Source: Vibrio mediterranei (GTDB taxonomy: Bacteria; Pseudomonadota; Gammaproteobacteria; Enterobacterales; Vibrionaceae). From it: 64,000 bases of DNA. The DNA is taken from contig NZ_FLLQ01000005.1 in NCBI RefSeq assembly GCF_900088415.1, positions 1 to 64,000 of the forward strand, written 5' to 3'. The notes beneath the pieces were generated by a model. It saw only the letters and a list, made by a program, of their open reading frames with translations, made no database searches and was not told where the DNA came from. Each line of letters begins with the position of its first letter. The first letter of the stretch is position 1. Below are positions 8,546 to 17,362 of this stretch, piece after piece. The position numbers and the translations under genes are program-made.

Positions 8546-9325
8546 ATGAACCATCCATACCAAGTAACGTTATTTCGAGCCGAACAACTTCAACGACTCA
8601 GAAATGTGCGGATTCATTCCCCTAGTATTATTCAAATCATTTCTGGCAGTAAGCGACTTTTTTGGAAAGACAATGCCATGGATGTGTCGCACTCTCAATT
8701 GCTGCTTTGCGAAGCCTCCGCATCACTCAGCTTTGAAAACCTACCACAGAAAGGACGATTTCTTTCCAGAGTATTCAGTTTCCACTGCTTACCTACACAA
8801 TCCATGTTAGAGACAAGCAGAAATCGTAGCCAAGAAGACGACCTACCAATCTTAGAAGCGACAAACGCATTACAAGACATACTCAATGCTTTGTTTTCAT
8901 TTGAACAACACCACATGAGTAACGTAACCCAGACTTTCTGGGTGATGGGGCTTTACCAACAATTAGCGGAATACGGCGCGTTGCATCAGTTGTTCTCTGA
9001 CTCAGAGACTCGATTTAGTCAAAAACTGAGTCGCTATCTTTCTCATTCCCCAAGCGAAGAACATGCCCTAGAAACCGTCGCACAACATTTCGCTATGAGT
9101 CGTGCTACTCTGATTCGTCGCTTAAAACAAGAAGGTACACAGTATCGAGAAGTGCTGGCAGAAGTGCGTTTAAACCATGCTCTGTTTTTAATCCAAAACG
9201 GCTCTTATAACGTCGCACTATTAGCCCAATCGTGTGGATATCAATCCGAGGGTCGATTCAGCCAACGCTTCAAAGGAAAATTTGGTTTATCACCTCGAGA
9301 CTATATTAAGACAGTGGCAGTCTAA
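8546..9325 (+). CDS. AraC family transcriptional regulator
   Basis: 259 aa. The N-terminal part (about 1-160) is an AraC-type effector or dimerisation domain of no clear ligand. The C-terminal two helix-turn-helix motifs are clear: LETVAQHFAMSRATLIRRLK (about 172-191) and VALLAQSCGYQSEGRFSQRF (about 222-241), ending with FGLSPRDYI. Two ATG codons are adjacent (8543, 8546); the AAGGGGG just before them favours the second. It follows the PEBP gene in an apparent operon. Confidence 0.9.
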   Translation: MNHPYQVTLFRAEQLQRLRNVRIHSPSIIQIISGSKRLFWKDNAMDVSHSQLLLCEASASLSFENLPQKGRFLSRVFSFHCLPTQSMLETSRNRSQEDDLPILEATNALQDILNALFSFEQHHMSNVTQTFWVMGLYQQLAEYGALHQLFSDSETRFSQKLSRYLSHSPSEEHALETVAQHFAMSRATLIRRLKQEGTQYREVLAEVRLNHALFLIQNGSYNVALLAQSCGYQSEGRFSQRFKGKFGLSPRDYIKTVAV

Positions 9326-9424
9326 GCTTGCGAACAGAACCTATAACGTGATCCCATTAACCCTTTAATTTGTGGGGCAATGTTACCCTTCTTACGGTTA
9401 TTTTTTGCGAGAGGGTAAATTCAA

Positions 9425-9781
9425 ATGCAGCAGATCCTGATTATCGTCAATGATGCACCTTATGGTTCCGAGAAGCTCTTTAATGCCTTGCGACTCGCCA
9501 TTCAACTCAATGAGCAAGACAGTCAGAACGTTAAGGTGAATCTATTTTTGCTTTCCGATGCTGTCACTGCAGTCTTACCAAGACAATCCCCGAACGAAGG
9601 CTACAACATACAACAAATGCTAGAGATAGTGATTGCCCAAGATAGTGAGGTCAAATTCTGCGGCTCTTGTATTCAGGCGCGCGGATTATCAGGACTTGAT
9701 GTTATTGAAGGCTGTGAACTCGCCACAATGGATGATTTGGCAAATTGGGTATTAATGGCGGACAAAACAGTCAGTTTTTAA
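9425..9781 (+). CDS. DsrE family protein
   Basis: 118-aa cytoplasmic protein of the DsrE/DsrF-like fold (YchN type). The N-terminus ILIIVNDAPYGSEKLFNALRLAI and the segment VNLFLLSDAVTAVLP are family-typical. Two cysteines in KFCGSCIQARGL (about residues 78-81) could act in sulfur-relay or redox chemistry, as known for DsrE and TusD relatives. No partner tus/dsr genes are nearby. A GAGAGG motif precedes the ATG. Confidence 0.85.
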   Translation: MQQILIIVNDAPYGSEKLFNALRLAIQLNEQDSQNVKVNLFLLSDAVTAVLPRQSPNEGYNIQQMLEIVIAQDSEVKFCGSCIQARGLSGLDVIEGCELATMDDLANWVLMADKTVSF

Positions 9782-9821
9782 CGAGGTAATCATTCGATTC
9801 TGAGCGATAGCTCTACCTAGC

Positions 9822-9859
9822 TATGCATTGAGAAGGCGCGGCCACCTTCTCAATGCATA
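9822..9859. terminator. hairpin between convergent genes
   Basis: A perfect 15-bp stem (TATGCATTGAGAAGG and its complement) closes an eight-base GC-rich loop. No long T-tract follows on either side. It sits between the convergent DsrE gene and the following hypothetical gene and probably ends both transcripts. Confidence 0.65.
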
Positions 9860-9887
9860 TATATAACTAAACTCTAAATGCCAGCAA

Positions 9888-10355
9888 TTATTCGGCGTCT
9901 TGTTGCGGATTCTGTTCAGCGTTTATCTTCGCGTACGTGTGCAGCAGCTCAGTGAGTATTTTGACCCAGCCAAACGCATCTTGTGGCGGATCAATCAGCA
10001 GTTTTTCGACCTGTTCACAGTGCACCTCTAGGGTAATTGCTTGCTCTAAATTGAATGAGATGGCATAGAAATGCCACAAAACAAGTCGTGTCATTCGCTC
10101 ACTGTTCTGTTTTGCATTTTCAGAATCATCAAATGCCTGTTGAATCTCGCTCAGAGCAATTGCCGTCATTCGCAACGTTGCGTCAAGACGAGCCGACATC
10201 ATGCGCTCTTCGCTGTCCACTTCTTCTTGTTCAAAGGTAAACAGCTCACTCATAACATCTTCTGGCACCATTCGGCTAATCATTCGAAGGCTGAATTCTT
10301 CCAGTTCATGACGAGGCATGGTCACAAGACAGTTAAAGGTGTAATCACGAAGCAT
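9888..10355 (-). CDS. hypothetical protein, 155 aa, helical
   Basis: Family not recognised. No signal peptide or membrane segment. It is acidic, predicted helical throughout, with clusters of Glu/Gln/Met (for example EEVDSEERMMSARLDATLRM at about 45-64). It stands alone, with a hairpin on its 3' side and a MarR gene (same strand) ending 120 bases upstream of its start. The start ATG has only a weak ribosome-binding site (GAGCGA). Probably a conserved cytoplasmic protein of the genus; function unknown. Confidence 0.65.
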   Translation of the reverse strand: MLRDYTFNCLVTMPRHELEEFSLRMISRMVPEDVMSELFTFEQEEVDSEERMMSARLDATLRMTAIALSEIQQAFDDSENAKQNSERMTRLVLWHFYAISFNLEQAITLEVHCEQVEKLLIDPPQDAFGWVKILTELLHTYAKINAEQNPQQDAE

Positions 10356-10475
10356 AGTAAGTCGCTCTGGTTAACGATCAAATTGAACCGCGCATTCTAA
10401 TCAGATTGCAGCAATTTTCCAATTTTTCCTATATTGCGGACCGTTTAGGTAACCCACACTATCAGGACTGCTACG

Positions 10476-10901
10476 CTAGTTTGTTAGGTTATCCGTCATC
10501 GCATCCGCAACGGCAGCAAACTTGGCCAAGTCTTGCTTATCAATACCCGCCGTCATTTGAAGCAACATCGCTTTATCAATCTCAGCCACTTTACTCATGA
10601 TGGTTTCACCTGCGGGCGTCAATATCAGGAAGTGGCTTCGCTTGTCTTCAGGGTTTGGAGCTTTCTCCAACAACCCTTCTGAAATCAAAGTATTAATAAG
10701 CCTTGTAACCTGCGCTTTATCTCTGCTTAGCAGGTTTGCAATATCAATTGATGTACAAGGTGCTCGCTTAGTAATGATCTTCATTACTCTGATATGCATC
10801 GGTGCTACATCGCAATCAAGGCTTTCAATTTGTTCACTCATTTGACGCTTCAGCGTATGGACGAGGCGGAAAATCGATTCAAGTGAGGTGTTTTCAGACA
10901 T
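10476..10901 (-). CDS. MarR family transcriptional regulator
   Basis: 141-aa winged-helix repressor. MarR core: helices at APMHIRVMKIITKRAPCTSIDIA, recognition helix SRDKAQVTRLINTLISEGL, wing KAPNPEDKRSHFLILTPAG. I start at the ATG at 10901 because AAGGA precedes it at good spacing; the longer reading upstream would run through the operators. It is divergent from the DUF2798-DUF3861 pair, and two copies of a MarR-type operator lie between. No ligand can be inferred. Confidence 0.92.
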   Translation of the reverse strand: MSENTSLESIFRLVHTLKRQMSEQIESLDCDVAPMHIRVMKIITKRAPCTSIDIANLLSRDKAQVTRLINTLISEGLLEKAPNPEDKRSHFLILTPAGETIMSKVAEIDKAMLLQMTAGIDKQDLAKFAAVADAMTDNLTN

Positions 10902-10916
10902 AGTGATCCTTAAAAA

Positions 10917-10963
10917 TATAGTTGACATTATCAACCATTATATTTATAGTTGACATTATCAAC
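10917..10963. promoter_or_regulatory. duplicated MarR operator
   Basis: A 19-bp sequence, TATAGTTGACATTATCAAC, occurs twice in direct orientation (10917-10935 and 10945-10963). Each copy contains the near-palindrome GTTGA-n5-TCAAC. The copies are 28 bp apart, so two dimers would bind nearly the same face of the helix. The site lies between marR-type and DUF2798 genes and should control both. Confidence 0.75.
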
Positions 10964-10998
10964 TTAATTCTACGCAATTTCAAGACCGGAGAACCTAA

Positions 10999-11490
10999 AT
11001 GACGACACAAACAATGACTGCTTCCCCTGTCACCAATGACGCAAGCACCCCTATCCTATATAAGGTGCTTGTCATTGTCAGTTTGATGACAATGATTGGA
11101 GGAACTCTAACAGGTGTGATGACTTACATGAATGTCGGCTTAAGTGAAACCTTTTACAGCGATTGGTTATCTTCATTTGCCCTAGCCGCTATCGTAATGA
11201 TGCCTTTCGGGATGGTGATGATGACTTTACTTACTAAGCTCGCCAATCGACTGCTACCGTCAATAAGCGCGACATTTCGTAACCTCATCATTGGGATAAG
11301 TATGGCGGTCGTAATGGAATCGCTATTGGCTTTCGTTACCGCAGCCAACAACATTGGATTTGCTGATATGACAGTATTCACCAATGAATGGTTCAAGGGC
11401 TTTATTGCCGCACTACCTGTTGGCCTAACGATCATGGTCGTTATGTCAATGACAGTGAAACCTAAAATCGAAACCTTCTTAAAAAGCTAG
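10999..11490 (+). CDS. DUF2798-like inner-membrane protein
   Basis: 163 aa with four hydrophobic segments arranged as two similar halves: each half has two helices and a W-containing loop (FYSDWLSSFALA at about 52-63 and TNEWFKGFIAALPVG at about 127-141). This tandem pattern fits the DUF2798 family, whose role is not known. CGGAGAA precedes the ATG. It is the first gene of a pair with a DUF3861 gene, under the duplicated MarR operator. Confidence 0.75.
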   Translation: MTTQTMTASPVTNDASTPILYKVLVIVSLMTMIGGTLTGVMTYMNVGLSETFYSDWLSSFALAAIVMMPFGMVMMTLLTKLANRLLPSISATFRNLIIGISMAVVMESLLAFVTAANNIGFADMTVFTNEWFKGFIAALPVGLTIMVVMSMTVKPKIETFLKS

Positions 11491-11525
11491 ACTTTAGAAA
11501 ATAATCCCCCCTACAGGAGCGCACT

Positions 11526-11831
11526 ATGAATTCACTCAATAGTAAACACAACACTTATCGAATCACTATCGAAGAAACTAATACTAAAGCGGAACGCGAG
11601 CTCCAAACCATGACGTTTGAAATCGAGGATAGAGAAGATATGTTTGCCATCGTCGAAAAAATGAAGCAGTCGAGTGGACTGGATGAGCAAGCAGCTACTC
11701 GTCTTGGAGTCAGTATTCGTCTATTGGGACCCTTGATGATGCAAGATCGTAAGCACCCACTGTTCGCAGATTTTATGCCGCACTTCAAAACGTTCATGCA
11801 GAACCTAAAGAAACGAATCAAACAGAGCTAG
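11526..11831 (+). CDS. DUF3861 family protein
   Basis: 101-aa soluble protein. The pattern HNTYRITIEE...LTFEIEDREDMFAIVEKM, a central alpha segment, then RLLGPLMMQDRKHPLFADFMPHFKTFMQNLKKR resembles the small DUF3861 family; function unknown. It follows the membrane gene by 35 bases with AGGAGCGCACT before the ATG. Its stop codon overlaps that of the convergent exosortase-associated gene: both TAG codons share the palindrome CTAG at 11828-11831. Confidence 0.75.
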   Translation: MNSLNSKHNTYRITIEETNTKAERELQTMTFEIEDREDMFAIVEKMKQSSGLDEQAATRLGVSIRLLGPLMMQDRKHPLFADFMPHFKTFMQNLKKRIKQS

Positions 11832-12301
11832 TATAAACGACAAGCTTCGGTATCGATTGGCCCATAAACAGAGAGAGGAAGTGGCAACTGTATCTTAGTC
11901 GAAAACATTCTTAGTACGTTCGTCACTGCCGTCATTGCGTACAAAAGCGGACTAAATAAATAGTCGACTTTATTGCCATTGATTAGAAAGACAACCTCAT
12001 CACTCCCCATATATTGGGACAGCTGATACTTATCACTAGCATCCTTGCCGAGGATGCTGACCAACACATCCTTTGGACAGGAAGAGCTTTGAAGTACGTA
12101 AACAAAGCTCGCTTGATTGGTATTTAAGGGGACTTTGAGTTTAACTTCCCAGCCGTTTTCCTGCGTCACTTCAAGTAGTTGCTGTTCCAGTAAAACATTC
12201 TTTGGCGTAGACACTTCCACGGCGTAACGTTGTATTTTTAATGAGAGGCTGACGGTCGCTAGCACGACAAACAATAAACCTGTAAACAATACTGTTTTCA
12301 T
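11828..12301 (-). CDS. exosortase-associated membrane-anchored protein, 157 aa
   Basis: Family not recognised. One N-terminal hydrophobic segment (about residues 4-21) is followed by a roughly 135-residue domain that should face the periplasm; it is beta-rich in appearance and holds two cysteines (SSSCPKDV and the C-terminal TEACRLY). It starts in a four-base ATGA overlap with the exosortase gene, so it is translationally coupled to it. I infer a role as a partner of the exosortase, comparable in position to the accessory proteins found beside other exosortases, but no similarity to EpsI is visible. Confidence 0.7.
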   Translation of the reverse strand: MKTVLFTGLLFVVLATVSLSLKIQRYAVEVSTPKNVLLEQQLLEVTQENGWEVKLKVPLNTNQASFVYVLQSSSCPKDVLVSILGKDASDKYQLSQYMGSDEVVFLINGNKVDYLFSPLLYAMTAVTNVLRMFSTKIQLPLPLSVYGPIDTEACRLY

Positions 12302-13113
12302 ACGTCGCCCTTAATATTGAAAAACGACAATATCAGAGGCGAAGCGGAGACCAAGATTAAAAAAGTGTTGTAGACGGTAGCACCCACGCCTTCATGAACA
12401 ACTACATAAGTCTGATAATCAATCGACATCAAGCCAATACGAACGATATTGGTAACAATCAAAACGGCTAGAATACATACAAACCACAAAACGTTCATTT
12501 TGCGATACCCTAGTAAATAGTAAATAGACATCCAACCCAGAATCACCAACGACAAGTTACAGAATACTGAACAACCCACCCCAATCGAGAGGTTATGGGC
12601 TTCACTAAGTAGTAAGTGGTTTTTATAGACTGATAACTCGGGGAAAAAAGGAGATAATGTCACACCAATTAGCCAAGTCTCGGCGTTTAATATAAAACCA
12701 CTGGTTATTTTGAACAGGCTATCACGCCACAAAAAGTTCAACGCCAACATCATCAGTAACATGACCTCACCATTGAAACTTCCCGTTTGTTTTCTGTAGG
12801 CTAGCGCCGCAAACAATATGCCTACCCATGAAAACAATGAACTGGGAACTAGAACACAGATGACCAAAATAGCATTAGGCACAAAGAGAGAGTGAGGCGT
12901 CGTTTTTTCAGAAGTGTGAACAACAACAATTGAAAAGAGCGCTAACAGAATGATTGGAGTTAATGGAAACGGACCCGCGTCTGCTGACCAAGCAATGAAG
13001 TTGTTGGTTAGCCCATTGGCAACCGACAACATCGAAAGAATAAGAAACGAAGTGCCATTTAAGGCACCTCGCCACCACTTTAAGTTTGTGGTTTTTTGGT
13101 TAATGATTGTCAA
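12298..13113 (-). CDS. exosortase/archaeosortase family transpeptidase-like protein
   Basis: 271-aa polytopic inner-membrane protein with about eight hydrophobic segments. The three invariant exosortase positions can be seen in order: Cys181 in GVGCSVFC, Arg225 in TNIVRIGL and His240 in VVHEGVG. These form the presumed Cys-Arg-His active site that cuts C-terminal sorting signals. The reading frame begins with TTG at 13113, 14 bases inside the preceding small gene, with AAGG close by; no better ATG exists. The family subtype (XrtA-like and so on) cannot be decided here. It lies between a tiny secreted protein and an anchored partner, and no exopolysaccharide cluster is near. Confidence 0.85.
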   Translation of the reverse strand: MTIINQKTTNLKWWRGALNGTSFLILSMLSVANGLTNNFIAWSADAGPFPLTPIILLALFSIVVVHTSEKTTPHSLFVPNAILVICVLVPSSLFSWVGILFAALAYRKQTGSFNGEVMLLMMLALNFLWRDSLFKITSGFILNAETWLIGVTLSPFFPELSVYKNHLLLSEAHNLSIGVGCSVFCNLSLVILGWMSIYYLLGYRKMNVLWFVCILAVLIVTNIVRIGLMSIDYQTYVVVHEGVGATVYNTFLILVSASPLILSFFNIKGDV

Positions 13114-13348
13114 AGCCTTGATTCCGTCTTCTCAATATCAAACCTACCCCACCAGCGACAACAAGCATCCCTGCACCCAACCAACCGGAGGCAAAATCGC
13201 CAATGGGTGCTGCCGAAGAGCTGTTACAATGAGGGTTTCCGACTGCTTTACCGTTACCGCAAACTGCATCGGGTAAAGCAAAGCTATAAGTCGAAAAGGC
13301 TAAAGCTAGAAAAGCTACGAACGAACGTAGTGCTATCTTCATCTTCAT
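13100..13348 (-). CDS. small secreted protein with a putative C-terminal exosortase sorting signal
   Basis: 82 aa. I start at the ATG at 13348: AAGGAG lies six bases upstream, while the in-frame ATG at 13354 directly abuts it. The signal peptide ends near FA at residue 24. The mature part is tiny (about 30 residues) with two cysteines (residues 30 and 41) and a CNSSSAAP stretch. The C-terminus is tripartite: a short motif PIGDFASGW (48-56), a glycine-rich transmembrane segment (57-72) and a basic cluster RRR (73-75). This architecture is that of PEP-CTERM-like sorting domains, although the PEP motif itself is absent. The gene overlaps the exosortase gene by 14 bases, which strongly suggests it is the dedicated substrate. 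Confidence 0.8.
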   Translation of the reverse strand: MKMKIALRSFVAFLALAFSTYSFALPDAVCGNGKAVGNPHCNSSSAAPIGDFASGWLGAGMLVVAGGVGLILRRRNQGFDNH

Positions 13349-13577
13349 CTTCATCTCCTTGATAATAAATAGTCATTCCTGATTTGACTCTCACATTGAG
13401 ACAAATTCGCAATATGGCTAAATAAATGAACTCCTTATCAACAAAACCGTCTCACTAGAAGATAACTGCAATATTCAAACCACCTTATCAAAAACAGGGA
13501 TATCGCTCCGTTTCTAAGGCATACTCTTGTATGAGTGCTATATACTAGATCCATAACACTGGCTTTCAGGAAGACTT

Positions 13578-13844
13578 ATGACAAAAACAATCAAGATTCA
13601 AAATGAAGAGAAATTGTTCAAAAAAGCGTTGGAGGTCGGCTGTAAGATGGCGGCAATGCAAGGTTACCCGGTTCAAGACCTATCAGCGACACCAGCAACG
13701 AAAGCAAAAGCTCTCTATCACTTTCTCGTAGAAGTAAAACAAATCGTCCCTCTCCCGGAAGACAAAGAAGATGGACCTCACATCAAAAAACGACTCGCTA
13801 TTTGGCTCCACAGTGCCTTACCCGACAATGACCCTCTGAAATAA
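13578..13844 (+). CDS. DUF5062-like small protein, 88 aa
   Basis: Small soluble protein, mixed helical, with charged ends. I believe it belongs to the DUF5062 family found in Vibrio and relatives, from its pattern KLFKKALEVGCKMAAMQGYP and KRLAIWLHSALP. No function is known. GGAAG precedes the ATG. It is monocistronic, with a terminator-like hairpin just after it. Confidence 0.7.
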   Translation: MTKTIKIQNEEKLFKKALEVGCKMAAMQGYPVQDLSATPATKAKALYHFLVEVKQIVPLPEDKEDGPHIKKRLAIWLHSALPDNDPLK

Positions 13845-13851
13845 CGAATAC

Positions 13852-13886
13852 GTCATGGAGCACTCCCTTTTTATAAGCTCCATGAC
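13852..13886. terminator. hairpin between convergent genes
   Basis: GTCATGGAGC and GCTCCATGAC form a perfect 10-bp stem with a 15-base loop containing TTTTT. It lies between the small DUF5062-like gene and the convergent SgrR-like gene. Confidence 0.6.
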
Positions 13887-13893
13887 ATCTTCT

Positions 13894-15642
13894 CTATTGC
13901 TCTAACTCATCTTCTATCCAAACATTTCTAAAATCTGGCCACGACCAATCCGTAATGGATACTCCCTGCAACACCCCTTTCCAACGCAGTGTCTGTCTGT
14001 GGTGATACAGCGGCGTGAGCCAATTCTGATAATGCATCGTTGTGGCAATAGACTCTAGCTTCGCTAAATACTGAGTTACTTGACTACTTTCACGAAGGCT
14101 GATCATTTCTGCCCTTAGCCACGCAGATGCATCGTCCGATAAACCTTGGTGTAAGATAGAATCTGACATCAACCATCGATACACAGAAATCGGCAAGTTG
14201 TCATCTACATTAAAACTGGCAATCACTAAAGGTTCACTGAGCTGACGGTGTTGCGACAACTTATGCATTTCTTCTAACGAGTAGACATTGATGGTGCAGT
14301 CTATACCCATTTGATTCAAAGTATGTTTCATCACCTGAGCACAATCTTTTATTACCAGATGGTCGTAGACTGCTATATCCAGACAACTTGGAAGCGATGC
14401 CGGCTCTGGTTGACAAGGTTTAATCTGTGTCCAACTAGGTAGAAAGTTGTGAGCTGGAATCGACGCCATTAACAGTTCTGACAATTGATCATGCTGTAAT
14501 ATCGTTTCAGGTGAGATCACACTCGCCAACCAACGCCGCTGTGCGAGGGTTAACTGTTGCTGACTGGCTGTATTGAACAACATATACAGGCAACCATTTT
14601 CGATTCTGGTCTGGGTACTTTCCTGAACATCACTGCGGTTTTCTATTAAATAGTCAGGCCGATCTAGAAGATTAGGCTGATCATAGTGACCTAACTGAAT
14701 GCGTTCGCTTGGTGTATTGGCTAATTGCCAAATCGTCACAGTGTCGGTCAAAGAACGCAGACCAAAATAAAAGTCGTTCGCTTGTAACCTTAAACGCTCG
14801 TCCGATTGCTCAACGACTTGGAAAGCTCCAGAGCCGTCTATGGTTGCTACTATGGGGTAACTGATTTGCTTAGGAGGTTGAATAGAATAGCGCAAGTCAG
14901 AGAGCAATGCTGCAAAGCCTAGATCTGGACTACTAAGTTCAAACGTCACACTTTGCTTTGTAAAGGAGATAGCCACCACATGCGACAGTTCTACGCGGTA
15001 TTCTGGAAGCCCGCGCAACTGCTCAAACAGCTCTTTGATGAGTGCGGCGGTGATAACCTCACCGGAATGAAACTTAAGTTGCGGGCGAATATAAAAGCGC
15101 CAAATGGTAGCATCTTCATTGCTGGTCCACGCGTGAGAGAGCTGAGGGGTTAACTGCCCTTCTTTGTCACACCCTGTCAAACAAGCATAAACCTGCCTTA
15201 CTAAGAATCGCTCGCTGTTTCTCAATGGAGTGTGAGGCAACAGCTCATCGAATACGCGTTGATACGTTAGTTGAATATGCAGCTGATCTTCACGAACGAT
15301 CGCGCCTGAAGTTTGGCGCAGTAAAGCGGCAAACTGCTGTTGGTCATCTTCGAGGAACGTCATCGCATTTTCATAGTATCCAGCTTCAATCTGCACTCGA
15401 GCTAATACTTGGCGAATTTCGGCACGTTCAAAAGCAAGGTGTATTACCGAGCGCTGATTTCGCCCAACTTTGGGCTGCCAAGTAAGCCATTGTCGCTGTT
15501 GAAGCTCTTGCAACAAGGTGCGGCTGTGACGAGTCGTAGTACAAAGTTTTTCTGCCACCTCAGACAGAGAAATAAACACATCACATTTGGTTCCTAGAGG
15601 CAGTAAACGTTCATAATAATGCAGTGCGCGTTGGTCTTTCAT
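13894..15642 (-). CDS. SgrR-like transcriptional regulator with solute-binding domain
   Basis: 582 aa. An N-terminal winged helix of the SgrR_N type (about 1-115: YYERLLPL, FISLSEVAEKLCTTTRHSRT, LLQELQQRQWLTWQPKVGRN) is fused to a family-5 oligopeptide/sugar-binding-like domain (about 160-560) that senses small molecules. In E. coli SgrR activates the phosphosugar-stress sRNA gene sgrS. Here it is divergent from a 6-phospho-beta-glucosidase gene, 280 bases away, so phosphosugar response is a fair guess. The ATG at 15642 has GAGGG five bases upstream; a longer TTG start is less likely. No sgrS-like RNA was identified. Confidence 0.88.
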   Translation of the reverse strand: MKDQRALHYYERLLPLGTKCDVFISLSEVAEKLCTTTRHSRTLLQELQQRQWLTWQPKVGRNQRSVIHLAFERAEIRQVLARVQIEAGYYENAMTFLEDDQQQFAALLRQTSGAIVREDQLHIQLTYQRVFDELLPHTPLRNSERFLVRQVYACLTGCDKEGQLTPQLSHAWTSNEDATIWRFYIRPQLKFHSGEVITAALIKELFEQLRGLPEYRVELSHVVAISFTKQSVTFELSSPDLGFAALLSDLRYSIQPPKQISYPIVATIDGSGAFQVVEQSDERLRLQANDFYFGLRSLTDTVTIWQLANTPSERIQLGHYDQPNLLDRPDYLIENRSDVQESTQTRIENGCLYMLFNTASQQQLTLAQRRWLASVISPETILQHDQLSELLMASIPAHNFLPSWTQIKPCQPEPASLPSCLDIAVYDHLVIKDCAQVMKHTLNQMGIDCTINVYSLEEMHKLSQHRQLSEPLVIASFNVDDNLPISVYRWLMSDSILHQGLSDDASAWLRAEMISLRESSQVTQYLAKLESIATTMHYQNWLTPLYHHRQTLRWKGVLQGVSITDWSWPDFRNVWIEDELEQ

Positions 15643-15911
15643 TTCATCCCTCAATTATAGAAGCGTGCTGATTTCGAAGCACAATCAGGAAAATTACGAT
15701 ACATTTTCTTCCTCATTTAAATCCCGCCACCTCTATTGAGCACTAAAATTCGCTAATAAACACATATTGAGGAAGATTATACAAAAACATTCACTCTTTT
15801 TTCATTCCTCATATTAATCAATACTAAGTCTATAGTAGTTTTACTTACAGATTGTTGCTTGCAGCAAGCTCATTAGCGACAAATCCAAATCAATAAAGCA
15901 AATAAGCTTAG

Positions 15912-17312
<1,401 letters not shown>

Positions 17313-17322
17313 CCCAAATGAA

Positions 17323-17349
17323 AAAAGCCAGACAACAGGTCTGGCTTTT
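17323..17349. terminator. bidirectional terminator
   Basis: AAAAGCCAGAC and GTCTGGCTTTT pair perfectly over 11 bp with a five-base loop, between the convergent GH1 and sialidase genes. Both strands have a T-run after the stem. Confidence 0.85.
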
Positions 17350-17362
17350 GTTTACGCGCTTT

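Noticed and set aside
13096..13362. Plus-strand frames over the exosortase target gene
   Set aside because: The minus-strand gene has a signal peptide, a sorting tail and AAGGAG; the plus-strand frames have none.
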